From Aricia agestis (lineage: Eukaryota; Arthropoda; Insecta; Lepidoptera; Lycaenidae), in assembly GCF_905147365.1 (NCBI RefSeq), contig NC_056428.1:4928001-4992000 (forward strand): 64,000 nucleotides of DNA, read 5' to 3'. The notes below the pieces were generated by a model. It was not told where the DNA came from. It worked only from the letters and a program-made list of their open reading frames with translations, and did no database searches. This document shows, one piece after another, positions 50,421-62,529 of the stretch (position 1 is its first letter; each line of letters begins with the position of its first letter). A program made the translations under genes and the position numbers.

Positions 50421-51067
50421 TTAATCATTTACCTGCTTTGGTATTTGGGATGCCGCGAGACTAGCACAAACGTTCGTTTTTCTTCACGAACGCCTTCTAC
50501 TCGAAACTTTCATCCCGTTCCGTTTCGATTTGGCAGAAAACGAACGTGTGCGTCAGTTAATGTATTTTCTCCTGATTCCATGAATTCGAATTTCCGAATA
50601 TGGAAAATGTGTTCGGAAATCGAATACGGAAAATGTATAAAATAAGTATAAAAAAATATTATGTACTTAATATAAAAAATACAGGAACGTCTCTCATAGT
50701 AAACTTAATTAATGACATTAGTGAATATAATGAAATTAGGAATCCTTTAGATAAACAAATACAAACAAACAAATAATATACTTTATTGTGCACAAAACAA
50801 TTACAGTAAAACTTAAATATAAACTGAATTAAAACTGAGAATAACCTCCTTTTCTAGAGAATTATCTAGACTAGAGTCTAGACAAGGAGATCCTCGTCGA
50901 TATAATATGATGCGGTTGGTGAAAACGGATTCAGCACCCTGCACCACTATAATTGAGTATATTAAAACTCTTTTCTTAATTAACACCAAAATAAAGTCTC
51001 ACGTAATAGTTAATTATACCTAATGCTAAATAAACACAAAGTAAAATGTACTTAACAGTTACTTTTT

Positions 51068-51420
51068 TTAGAGTTCCGTACCCAAAGGGTATAAACGGGA
51101 CCCTATTACTGAGATTTCGATGTCTGTCCGTCTGTCTCCAGGCTGTAACTCAAAACCGCTATAGCTAGAATTCTGAAATTTTCACGAGACGTGATTTTTT
51201 TGGACTTTTTGCTCTATATCAATAATGGCAACAGGTAGGTACTTGAGTTTTTTCTCATAGTCCTTGATTAAATGTGTACTTTAACATTTTATAATAATAT
51301 TAAAATAAAATAAAAAATTAAGGGGGGCTCCCATCATACAAAAAACACAATTTTGGCCTAATTTTGCTCTATAATGGTACGGAACCCTACGTGCGCGAGT
51401 CCGACTCGCACTTGGCCAAT
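51068..51420 (-). repeat. ggttccgtaccc-family repeat, near complete
   Basis: Left edge agagttccgtacccaaaggg, right edge cgagtccgactcgcacttgg. The full family unit in reverse. Other reverse copy at 61586-61945. Confidence 0.75.
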
Positions 51421-52344
51421 TTTTTTATACAATAGCACTTTAAATGACTGTGACCCCTGTGTCAGTGGAAATAGGTAAGTATACTTTATTTCGGTAATAA
51501 AATTATTATACTTAATCCCTAAACTAAACCTACTCGGATTCGGAAAGTACAGGAATTCGGAAAGTGTGTTTTCAAATCCGAGAGAACGGAAACACGTATA
51601 GGTACGTATTATACAGCGGAGTTTTGCACTTGTACTTAAATCAAAATAGTTATTCTATGTCCTTACCCGGGATTCAAATGCTTTCAATAAGTAAAGTAAA
51701 AGCATAATAATGAATAACAAAAGTATTAGGTACCTACTAATTCTTCGTGGTATTTTCCTTTCAAAACTAAATAATATATACAGTTTACTTAATATTATTT
51801 CCTTTTTATTTGCAGCCGTTGCCGAAAAAACAATTATTTTATATACTTATTACTTACATGATCGCCTCGTTTAGCAAGGTTAAGTGATCGTGTAAGAGGC
51901 CCTTATTGTCAAATTTTCCACTTGTAACTATAAAATGTAACGGTTTTTGTTTCCGCGTAATATTTCCGTAAACAATAATATACAATTCCGGTAAATGTGA
52001 ATTGTCTTATTGAGGCTTAGGAAAGTTTAGCTACAGGCTACAGCATCTGCATCCTCTCTCAAATCTGGGGCAGTGCCCCCGCCAAGATGAGCCTAGCGAA
52101 GCGCGCAAGAGCACTACCACAGTAATAGTCTTGGCCATTTTGTTATTCGTCAGGCTTTGAACTTAATATATTACTTTTCTGTTGTACTTAATAACTTTCA
52201 TTTTAAAATAGCCAGGCCACCAGTTATGACTAATGTGTAAAGTTTTTTGATTCTTCTCGTACGGCTGGCACTTTATATTATTATCAAGTATTTTGCCGCG
52301 CTTTAGAGTAAAATTACTTAGGTTTCTAAATTTAGGGCTGAGAA

Positions 52345-52455
52345 TGTACTGTTAGAAACTTGGCTCTACATGAGATCTCACTACTTTTTGTCACCACGAA
52401 CTATAATATGTTCTCATCTTGGAAACATTTTTACATAAAAATGTTTTGGTGGTCT
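52345..52455 (-). repeat. Copy of the 39405-39512 sequence, inverted
   Basis: cttggctctacatgagatct, actactttttgtc and catttttacataaaaatgtt match 39405-39512 in reverse. Similarity stops at the point where the Penelope-like fragment begins. Confidence 0.75.
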
Positions 52456-52724
52456 CTATTACTTCGGAAGTCGATTAAAAATACTCAACATTACTTTACA
52501 TAAGCAACATTTATGAGAAATTATCTTCTAAAACTCATGTTTTTTTTTCTTTCATAAAAAGCCCCAAAGTAGCATACTATATATTCGTAATTTTAATTTT
52601 TTTTATAAACAATGATAAATCACATCTGTCGTGACAGAAAAAAACCAGGTCACCAGTTCCTGTTTTCACTCGTATCTCGAGTTACTGGGTCGTATATTCC
52701 TGGATATTTATCGTTATTCAAACA

Positions 52725-52820
52725 TGGGAGAACTTCGGCACGAAAGGGCTGACCAAAAACCGTGGCCTGAAAGAAAACGGCAGTAACGACCCGTTTCGCC
52801 AAGTGTATCCGGTAACCGGT
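52725..52820 (+). repeat. Degenerate LINE 5' end fragment (F)
   Basis: tgggag-acttcggcacgaa, gaccaaaaaccgtggcctga and cgtttcgccaagtgtatccg resemble the LINE 5' block; no 3' block follows. Confidence 0.5.
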
Positions 52821-53130
52821 TTGCTATGGCCCTAGTTTAGAAACAAAATTCAACTTTGTCATCTTAGATAAAAACTGGCTCTTTAGTAAGTTGTATTCGA
52901 TAATCACAGTATCAGACAATTTAAAAATAAAAAAATGTGTTAAGGTTTTGATTGCGTACTATCTGATAGTATTCTGCAGTCATGGCGCATGCGTTGATAT
53001 CTAATCCCTTATGTTTTTGATTAATTGTAAATTATCTGTCAAAATTTTCAAATACGCCATTGAAAACACAAAAATATTAAAAAAAAAAATTCAAAATTTT
53101 CAAATACGCCATTAAAAACACACAAATATA

Positions 53131-53175
53131 TGGTATGAACCAGCGAAATACAAGGTATTTCGCTGGTTCATACCA
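53131..53175. repeat. Perfect palindrome, 21-bp arms
   Basis: Arms 53131-53151 and 53155-53175 (tggtatgaaccagcgaaata core) around aag. Related sequence (gtgtgaaccagcgaaag) recurs near 54358. Confidence 0.85.
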
Positions 53176-53705
53176 CAGATGGTTCACACCACGGTTCGAA
53201 ACAGCAAAGAATTGTTTTTGAATTTCTCGATTCATACCGTGGTGATTGGAGTGGTGTGAAACCACTAATTAATTATTTTTTGGTATAGGTGGATTTGAAT
53301 CACGAATTTAAGCCAATAATTGTAACAACATTTTTAGGGATCCGTAGTCAACAAGGAACCCTTTAAAAAGTTTCGGTCTGCCCGTCCGTCTGTCCGTCTG
53401 TCTGTCTGTCTGCGGTTTTGCTCAGAGACTATAGGACCTACAAAGCTGTAATTTGGCATGAATGCACATATTGATGATGCCGACAAAATTGTACATGAAA
53501 TCTTAAAAAAATATATTTTTATGGTACCTTCCCTACACATCAAACGGGGATGAATTTTTTTTTCACGTCCACCCCATTGTGTGGGGTGACGTTGGATAGG
53601 TTTTTTAAAAATATTATGAGTATTCATAGATCATTTTTAGATTTAGGGATCCGTTTGTGAAATATTAAGTTTTAAAGTGGAAAAAATTGTTAGAGTCACA
53701 ATCAA

Positions 53706-54017
53706 CAGACAAGCCACACAGCACACCTTACAATCGATTTATTGAAGAGCAAGTTTGATGAGCGTGTTATTTAAAAAAAGGACCAGTCGATTGACCGTCT
53801 CATTCATGCAATTTAACTCCTCTCGATTTTTCTCTTTGGAGCTGCGTCAAGTCGTTGGATAAACCAACGACGTTGGAACAGCTCAGAGCCAAAACTAAAC
53901 GCGAAATAGCCGAAATGTGTGGCCGACTCAATAGAAAATTGGGTTCAACGAATAACCGCTGCAAACGTACCTACGGCGGCCACTTTTGCATTAAAAAATG
54001 TTTTCATTGTACCTACT
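53706..54017 (+). pseudogene. Tc1-like transposase C-terminal fragment
   Basis: Pieces in order: HTAHLTIDLLKSKFDERVI (53712-53768), then in another frame GPVD*PSHSCNLTPLDFSLW (53780-53838, with a stop where Trp is expected), then KPTTLEQLRAKTKREIAEMC and CKRTYGGHF (53855-53990). This is the DDE-transposase end of a Tc1/mariner-superfamily element. A short in-frame gap follows REIAEM. Inactive. Confidence 0.75.
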
Positions 54018-55827
54018 TCAATCCGATACTAAAATTTTTGAAATATCTCAAATAGTTTTAATTGTATTTTGAAAAAAAGTGGTAATGTCCTTATTGGAAA
54101 ACCCCTTATATGAAGGAAATTTTCGTTCAAATTCCTTTGAAAGTAACTGAGATGATGTTGTTAGTAGTGTAAAACACGTTATAAATGTACATTCATTGAT
54201 CATACAAAATTTAAAAAAACTAGCGTTACGGAACCCTATATTGCGCGTGGCCCGACATGCACTTGGCCGGTTTTTTAGTCTCATTTATTTATTTGTACAG
54301 ACGTATAGAAAAGTGGTTCCAAGAACAATCGCAGTTTCGAACCGCGGTTTGAAATCTGTGGTGTGAACCAGCGAAAGACCCAAAATCAAAACATACTTAA
54401 GTTATTTTCGGACGACACTATACTGGTCTTGTATTTTTGGATCGAACTCATTCCATATCAGGATTACAATCAATTTAAATTTGTTGACATTTAAAATAAA
54501 CTACTCCTTTCACGCTCAAAATGCCTCCTATTTTAAGCGTTTTTATCGTTTTTAACATCAAGTGGAATGCGGGGATAATAACATGATAAATGCCAATGAA
54601 TGTTAAACATTTAAACATCAGTATAGTTACACATTTGAGGGTTGAATTTAGGCGAGAGAAAAATGTGCTCCCAGGTTTTAGCCTTTAGGTAAGTAGTTGT
54701 GTAGATTTTACTTAATTTACTAGCTGTTGCCCGCGATTTTTTATCCTCGTCAACACAATATAATAACAAAATTGAATAATACAAAATTATTATCCAATAT
54801 CCCCGCATTTCTCTGATTCTTCACAGCATCACGCCGCAGGCTGACCAATGCCGCAGGCCGCACCGTGACGTTCTTTAGGCTAAACTCGATAAATGGACTG
54901 TCAAACACAATTTTTCAGTTCGAACCATAGTTCTTGAGATTGCCGCGTGCAAACAATCTTACTAACCAAAAATTATTTTAAAATTTAGGGGTCCCCATAG
55001 ATATAACTGAAACAAAAAAAAATCTCATTCAACCTATGTGTGTGGGGTATCTATGGATAGGTCTTCAAAAATCATATTAAGGTTTCTAATATCATTTTTT
55101 TCTAACCTGAATAGTTTGCGAGAGAGACTCTTCTAAAGAGGTAAAAAGTGTGTCCCCCCCTCTAACTCCTAAAGTAGGAGCATGATAAGTCTAAAAAGAA
55201 TATATGATATATATTACTACAAAAACTACCAAAGAAAATTGGTTCAAACAAGATGTAGCCAGTAGTTTTCTTATACGTCATAAATGGTAAACCTTAATTT
55301 AACTTTCATTAAATCAACTGAAATCTGAAAATAAATCAAAAACCTCTTAATTTCATAAAAATAAACATTACTGCTGTTGCGGAACCCTTCATGGGCGAGT
55401 CCGACTCGCACTTGGCCGGTTTTTAATTCTTTTTCCCATTTTACGGGCTGTAAAATTTAATATCTTCACATTACAAGCGATTACCACATAACTTAGGTTA
55501 TAGGTACCTATTACAATGTGTCTGATTTACTACTTATATTGTAATAAAAATGTACGTGTGCTCACATAATTAATACCTACATGCAATTATTTGTGATCTT
55601 CCAATATTATATATTATTATGTACTTACATACAGAGTATTTACACGAGTATTTTTTATAAAGCTTTATTTATGGACTAGCAACAAACTACAATGCATTGT
55701 TTTACGCAAGCTAAATTCTTTCTCTTGCACGTGTGGACGTTTTTTTATAGCAATTGTCAATAGCTGTAATTGTTTTTGAATAATTTAATCAAACTCTGCT
55801 GCAAGAATGCACGTAATCTTTCCCAAA

Positions 55828-57135
55828 GTGGGCGATAACGCCCTGTGGGCGCTGAGGGCCCATAAAAAATGGGAGCGTTGAGTTAAGAGTAGAGCTGGAT
55901 GCATTTTAAATTAAGTGCATCTATTTGTTAGTCTGTAGTCACATTATTTTTAATTTTTAACCGACTTCCAAAAAGCAAGAGGTTATAATATAATGTTCGG
56001 CTGTGGATATTTTTTTTTTATTTTATTGTGTTCAACGATTACTCCGCCGTTTGTGAACCGATTTTCAAAATTGTTGTTTTGTTATAATATTAGGTTTCAC
56101 TCCAATTTGGTACCATGCCCACAAAAGTGGTAATCTGACGATGGAATCCATGAGTAATCGAGGGAACTCCTAAACATTTATATGGAAACATATTATGGTG
56201 ATTTGGTTTTATGAGAAGCAACCTAAGCATAATATGCTACCAAAACGCAAGATTTTGCACCAAGGTATACTATGGTTCGGAAGATATTAAGAGAACTCCA
56301 GATTCCTTAAAGATACAAGTTTGGGGGTTTAGGCGCTGTTTTAACAACTGAAAGCATATACTACTATGCAAATTATATTTATCATCATCATCATTACCAC
56401 ATCAGGTCACATGGTTGTTTAGTGTATATGGATACAATATGCCCCCCACAACACCACAATTACTTATATGTAAAATGTTAAAATCGACTTCCAAGGTAAA
56501 AACATTTAATGTTTCCTTATAATATGAACTAAAAATTTAAAGTATTAAATAATTTTTCCTATCTAATTGTGCCTTTTTCCGAATTCGGCTAAACCTCAAC
56601 TACTTATTTCTGTACTTAATCTTCATAATTTTGATGTCGATGCTAGTTCCAAAAGTTTCAAATATTCTGTCAGAGAACTGAAGATTCAGCTAAGTATATC
56701 TGGTACCGACTTCAAAATGATGAAGATTGAGTACAGAAATAGTTGAGGTTTAGCCGAATACGGAAAAAGGCACTATTATATAGGAAAAATTATTTAATAT
56801 TTTTTAGTTAATATCTTTATAAGGATGTTATTATTGTTTTTACCTTGGAAATCGGTTTTAATTTTTTGTTATAGCTATTAGCTAGCAAGTTTTGGAGGCG
56901 ACTTCTTAGAATATTTAAATATTTTGTTAAACAATTCGGGAAATTTCGGGAATGCAAATTAATCGGTGGTAATGGTAAAAAACAAAAGTTCGGTTTGAAA
57001 ATTTAGCATTTTTTATTTATTTTTATAAAATTTAAATAAAGATAAGAAAGTAGGTGAAACAATGGGGGCGATAAAAAATATGTAATTTGTTCTCAAAGTG
57101 GGCAGTAGACATGGTAAGTTTGGGAACCCCTCAAG
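55828..57135. repeat. Possible hAT-type element with nested repeats
   Basis: cccaaagtgggcgataacgc at the left and ctcaaagtgggcagtagaca...tttgggaacccctc at the right match the inner part of the hAT element at 4630-4890. Between them are the repeats at 55960-56400 and 56465-56872. Confidence 0.45.
56465..56872. repeat. Foldback MITE, copy of 42335-42757
   Basis: tcgacttccaaggtaaaaac / gtttttaccttggaaatcgg and aaagtattaaataatttttc / aaaaattatttaatattttt arms. Confidence 0.8.
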
Positions 57136-58850
57136 TAGACCATGATTGCCACAAAGATTGTGAAGTTGCGATTTTTATTTATTTTTATTTTATTTATTTA
57201 TTAAAACTACATGGCGAGTGTTTAAACCACAGGTTTAAACGGTACCCAAAAATGTTCCTATTTTACTACCAATAAAATTTAAAACAGTTCATAATAATTG
57301 TCAGAATATGATTATTGATTAGCCCATAAAAAAACTAATATTTTTCAACAATTTTAGCTAATTATTTAATGATCGTGCCGTGTAGTCTCCAGTCTCCACA
57401 GACCACAGTACAAGGTACCTACTACAAAGGGGACCCAGGATTTCAGCTCTTTCAGTCTAGTACTTATATTAAAACAAAAAATCTAAATGTCTGATTGAAA
57501 AGATATTTATTATTTTGTCGCCAACACTACTTACTTACACTATTTACTTTATCTTTAATCTTTTATCTTTACCACACGGGTGGTAAAGATCCTTAAAAAG
57601 TAGGCCGGAATAACTAAAAATATAATATTATGTACTTACTTAAAATAAAATTTATTTTAAAAATATTACTAATTGTCATCTTTTATTTATGTACTTAGTT
57701 CTTAATTTTTCTGTCTAGCTTAATTTAGTTTAATTTTAATAACGCTGGTAAATCTTAATTGGACATCAGCTTCTTAGCTTGGTTGGGATTTAAAATGTAT
57801 ATTTTATACCTCAAATATTTGAATATATTTTTTGTTAATATTATCCTTAACATTTTAACGGACTACCTAATACCTATCTTAAATATTCCCTCGATTTATG
57901 TCTATTGTGCCTCGATCGCGGATATATTATTATGTATAAAATATTATACACCAACCAGTATGTTTTTTACTTGAGTAACATCAAATATATTCGAATTTTC
58001 AATTTTAATGCAAGAGTTTCCTGTCACACAAATAATTTTAAATGCTCGTGTAAACTTAACTTTTATTGTTTCTTACAACGTTTCTTACTATACTAAATGG
58101 TTAATAAATAACTTTTAATTTCCTTTTGTAATGTTGTTTTTAAAGTTAGTAGAATCCTTCTTTTTTAGGTAATTACTAATTGTAATTACCTTAAAATTAC
58201 TACAGATGTCCAAGCTGCATGCCTAGCGTGTATCACCGGTCTTAGAAAATATGATTTTAAAACACGATCAAAATCAGCCCTTCCGTTTGGATGCTACGAA
58301 GCCTCGGACAGACAGACAGTACCTAACAGTTGGCACATACTCGTCAAACATATAACCTCTTGTCAGGGGTTAAACATCACCGTTTTGACTTTTGTTATTA
58401 TGTTGTTTTTCTTTTTACTTAACTGGCCACTTAACTTGCATATAAAAAACAAAAGAATGCCCACGACATTGTATAGCTTCATCTTAAGCGCCATAATTTT
58501 TAACGTATACCCATCCATTAAAAGTAATGGATGACCCATTAAAATATTTTACAAGTTCTGGGCGTCCATCGTAAATACTGGATTAAGTTATTATTGTCTT
58601 AATTGTACCGGAAACAGTTTTTGCCAAAGTGCGATAATGTATCTCGAAATGTCAGATGCCAGTTGCCACCGTTTAACATTTTAATAAGCTGCAATAAATT
58701 GAAACGATCAAGACATGCTCATCCATCTATAATGATCTGTCAAAATAAAAAGTTGTTTTCTTTCACAAAATATATCACAGTATATATTAAAACATTTTTG
58801 CTACTCATTGCATAACATTTTAACAACCGTTTTGTCACTTAGAGTGGGTA
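57136..58850. other. AT-rich stretch, no gene seen
   Basis: Only small hairpins (atctttaccacacgggtggtaaagat near 57566) and short chance ORFs. Confidence 0.5.
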
Positions 58851-58855
58851 ATGGG

Positions 58856-59010
58856 TTCCACCAACTTACTTTAACTATAACTTTAATCAAAACAAATTAA
58901 TGTCAAATGAACTGTAAAATCCCTAGTAAAAGTCCATAATGGACGCCATATTTCATGATAACCATAACCTTAACTATAACTACAATACCTACGCCTCTGG
59001 TGCAACCCAC
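58856..59010. repeat. Degenerate Harbinger-like MITE
   Basis: gggttccaccaacttacttt and ctctggtgcaacccac ends with taactataac interior; decayed member of the 31217-31353 family. Confidence 0.65.
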
Positions 59011-59146
59011 CCCTATAGTAATTAATTTACATACACGCCTTAAAATTAATTGAATGCAGCAGCTAAAACGATTAAGCTAATCAGCAGGGGTTCCCAATCT
59101 TTTTCATCCTGCGGCGCACTTATAAGTATTGACTTATAAATGCGCC

Positions 59147-59202
59147 GGTAGAGAAGGGCGCCGTGACAAAATATTGATTTTGTCACGGCGCCCTTCTCTA
59201 CC
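59147..59202. repeat. Perfect 26-bp-arm palindrome in a hAT MITE copy
   Basis: 59147-59172 and 59177-59202 are exact reverse complements (core agaagggcgccgtgacaaaa) around attg. Lies in a copy of the 25213-25527 family beginning caggggttcccaatcttt near 59091. Confidence 0.85.
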
Positions 59203-59889
59203 TAGCTATAACAAAAATATACATAAATAAACACATTTAATGATTATAGTTAGGTTAAGCAAGTAAATAATTATAAAGAAATATTAATTAATCATCTGCC
59301 TGCTTTGTATAATTCATAATATTTGTGGTAATGTATGCGATTTGATATAAGTCATCGCTTCGCTAGCGAATACTAATGTCAAATCCATACATTTTGTAGC
59401 GCTAGCGTTAGCGTTTTCCCACTTGTCTAATGTCTGTCTGTTAATCATTTAAGCTTAAGGGGGTGACTAGCCCTAAAGTGTCGATTTTATAATTCATTTT
59501 TATACTTGAAAATAAGCACCGAATTGTTTCATTTTCTAAAATTTGATACTACATTATATTTCCGAGAATTCGATCTGAGCAAAAACACGATATCTTAAAA
59601 TTTTCTCGATAGAAAAAAATCACAATGATGCATACAATTTTCACGAACTGTGTGTGCATTGAACTAAGTAAATATTTTAACACATTGTATAAAATACTAT
59701 CATTGAGAGATCGACCTAGCGGATTTATAAAATGTTGTATATTTATCGAGTTATTGAGAAAAAACTAATTTGGCGATGAATCCGCGTCGTTCTTTTTCAC
59801 CTGGCATATGAAAGACGGGCGTGAGTGTGAAGAGAGAAGGACGATGTTTGATTTTTGGGGTTAAATAAAACCTTAAAACACGCTGAGCC

Positions 59890-60110
59890 GATTTCGATTT
59901 GATATGCAGATGCTTTGAACGATGTAGCTTTTCGGGATAGGACATAGCGCGTGAACCGCACATTTTTCCAGCATAAAAACTAAAAAGTATCCTATGTCCT
60001 TTCTAAGGACTCAAAGTATCTCCATACCAAATTTCAGCAAAATTGGTTCAGCGGTTTGGGCGTGAAAAGGTAACAGTCAGACAGACACTTTCGCATAATA
60101 TTAGTATAGT
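59890..60110 (-). repeat. Helitron-like interspersed repeat
   Basis: cctatgtcctttctaaggac, atctccataccaaatttcag and cgcataatattagtatagt right edge. Confidence 0.65.
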
Positions 60111-60657
60111 AAAGATTGTGAGTGTTAGTATAGTTATACCAGAGTAGACAGAATGATAGAGTATGTCGACTTAGAACTGATGTTGAAATTTTTAATTTTG
60201 ACGTATTATGACGAAAATCGCCGCAAGGGTTGTTAACTTGTTACCTACGAATTTAAAAATATGACATATTCGCTGGACGTGTTCCTCTTTGGTCGTATTG
60301 TTGTTTGTGTTTTGGCACATGCGATTAAAATTGTCAGAATCCAATTTTGAAATCTTTATTTTAAATATTTAAAAATAAATTATATCAGCCAGCGCGAGGC
60401 ACATTCCGCTTATAATCCTAGTGAAACCCGACGAATTTGACAGATATTGAAACCTGTCCGTCTCTTTGCAGTCGAACTACTGGTCCTTATGTCTATTGTG
60501 GTTATACGTATAGTTATATAGTTTCGTAACGTTCAAGCTCACGGTTAATGTTGTGAAAGTGTTCGGGCAAGATCTCTGAATGTGGTATCGCAACTCGCAA
60601 GTCTCAAGACTAGTCGTAATGTTTGTTTATCATACCTTAGCTTCCGTAAGGTCAATC

Positions 60658-60809
60658 AGTAGCTCTACCATGAATTTAAAGCTATAGTGCAAATTTTACA
60701 GCGCCTCTAGCGGTTACTTGCGGAACTAAAATTTACTAAATATTTACGGTAGTCGGTATCGAGTATCGAAAAATACTATAGCTTTAAACTCATGGTAGAG
60801 CTACTGATG
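60658..60809. repeat. Foldback MITE
   Basis: cagtagctctaccatga and tcatggtagagctactg with tttaaagctatagt / actatagctttaaa; about 150 bp. Confidence 0.8.
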
Positions 60810-60894
60810 AAAAAGTAGACCATAGAGCAGTTTGAAGCTAGTGTACACCTTTTATCGCGGGAAATGAGCGCGGAATCAAGAAAGTGCGTAACAA

Positions 60895-61050
60895 AAAAAA
60901 ACTTAACACCCACTCTGTCGCTGCGGCGTTGCCAGACTTCGGCACGGTGCTTGTGTGCGTGTGACTAGACGTATACGAATTGTATTTGCAAAAGTTGATA
61001 AAAAATGCTGTGCTATGGCTTTACCGCGGCAGTCGCTGAGTGCCAATTCT
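60895..61050 (-). repeat. Dispersed repeat (ggcactcggggactg family)
   Basis: Inverted copy: gcggcgttgccagacttcgg, gtgcgtgtgactagacgta, taccgcggcagtcgctgagt. Confidence 0.55.
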
Positions 61051-61205
61051 TGTTTTTTCTTTATTATTATTATTCCGGAATCTTTTTTTTCAATATTTTA
61101 TTAAGTTCATAATGTTGCCTGCAGTTTCAAAGTCTTTTACTGGAAGACGTACCTATATTTTAGTAGAATGAATTGGCATTTAATCTAATGGTATTTACCA
61201 TAGAC

Positions 61206-61323
61206 CAGTGTTTTTCAACCTTTGGGCTTTGGGTCGCAAATCTCAACCCCCTGGGGGTCACGACTCACGACGACGTCGCCAGAGGTCAACTGAATCATTT
61301 CAGTGATAGGTTGAAAAATACTG
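61206..61323. mobile_element. Small hAT MITE, 118 bp
   Basis: Ends CAGTGTTTTTCAACCTTT and (reverse) CAGTATTTTTCAACCTAT, flanked by ccatagac and ccatagag (7 of 8 bases). Confidence 0.8.
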
Positions 61324-61330
61324 CCATAGA

Positions 61331-61390
61331 GTATAGACTATTATAGATTTATATTCTATGGTATAGACTATTATAGATTTATATTCTATG
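61331..61390 (+). repeat. Perfect 30-bp tandem duplication
   Basis: 61331-61360 and 61361-61390 are identical (gtatagactattatagattt...). Abuts the MITE at 61206-61323 and shares its tatagac/ccatag words. Confidence 0.95.
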
Positions 61391-61585
61391 GTAAATGCCT
61401 TTCATGGGTGTGAATGTGACACTCGCTACCGTGGTCCAAGGTTGCAGATTTACGTAACTCTCTGTGCGTTACTTTAGAAAGGTAATGAAACCTTAGAAAT
61501 CTGAAACCTTGGCGGATCCAATAAAATCTGATAATAGTTAATTATGAGTCAATTTTATTATTGTCATCGTTACAATGTGTTTTTA

Positions 61586-61945
61586 GGGTTCCGTTCCCAA
61601 ATGGTAAAAACGAGACCCTATTACTGAGATTCGTTGTCTGTCCGTCTGTCTGACTCCAGGCTGTATCTAAGAACGGCTGTAGCTAGACTTCTGAAATTTT
61701 CACAGATTGGGAATTTCTGTTGCCGACTGTTGCCGCTATATAACAACAATTTATACTAAAAACAAAATAAAATTTATTTTTAAGGGGGACTCCAATACAA
61801 CAAACGTGATTTTTTTTTGCTCGAAATCATTAATGGCAACAGGTAGGCACTTAAAATTTGCACAATATTCTCAATTTTAAATTTGCTCTATAATGGTACG
61901 GAACTCTTCGTGCGCGAGTTCGACTCGCACATGGCTGATTTTTTT
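61586..61945 (-). repeat. ggttccgtaccc-family repeat
   Basis: tagggttccgttcccaaatg at left, cgagttcgactcgcacatgg at right; near-complete reverse copy. Confidence 0.7.
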
Positions 61946-62359
61946 ATTTTTATTTACTTTGTCATCAAAAATCTTAGTTGATTAGGATTTTTGTTGCGCT
62001 AATCAGGGCGAAAGGTTACCCTTATCAAAATAATATTACTATTCCTTTTCTTTCGGTACTTCACAAACTTTTTTGTACTGTCACCCACCAGGGGGTCGCA
62101 AACGATGTTTTTTTAATAAATAAATACACTTTTGTGGTATGTATGACTATTGTAGTGTTGGCATGTAAACTAGGTGATTAGTAAACGTAATAATTATAGC
62201 GATAATGAAGGATGTATCCACATATGGATCGGCACTCGTTGCGAAACGCAGCTGTGTAACTTGTGTGTAAGTATAAATTGCAATGGAATTGATTTTATAG
62301 ATTTGGACATGAAGGTTCTAGATAGAAGGTTCTAAACAAGTTCAGATTGTGCCTGTATT

Positions 62360-62502
62360 CGCATTGATTAGTGACAAGTGCAGGTGATTATAGTGATTAG
62401 GAGGAAATAAAGGACTTGCACTGATCAGTCGCTGTCCAACTTTCTCACGATACTAGTAATCTCTGCAATAGGTAATCACCTGCACTTATCACTAATCAAA
62501 GT
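62360..62502. repeat. Foldback MITE
   Basis: gattagtgacaagtgcaggt and acctgcacttatcactaatc are inverted, separated by about 95 bases. Confidence 0.75.
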
Positions 62503-62529
62503 GAATATATTATTATGCCAATAATTATG

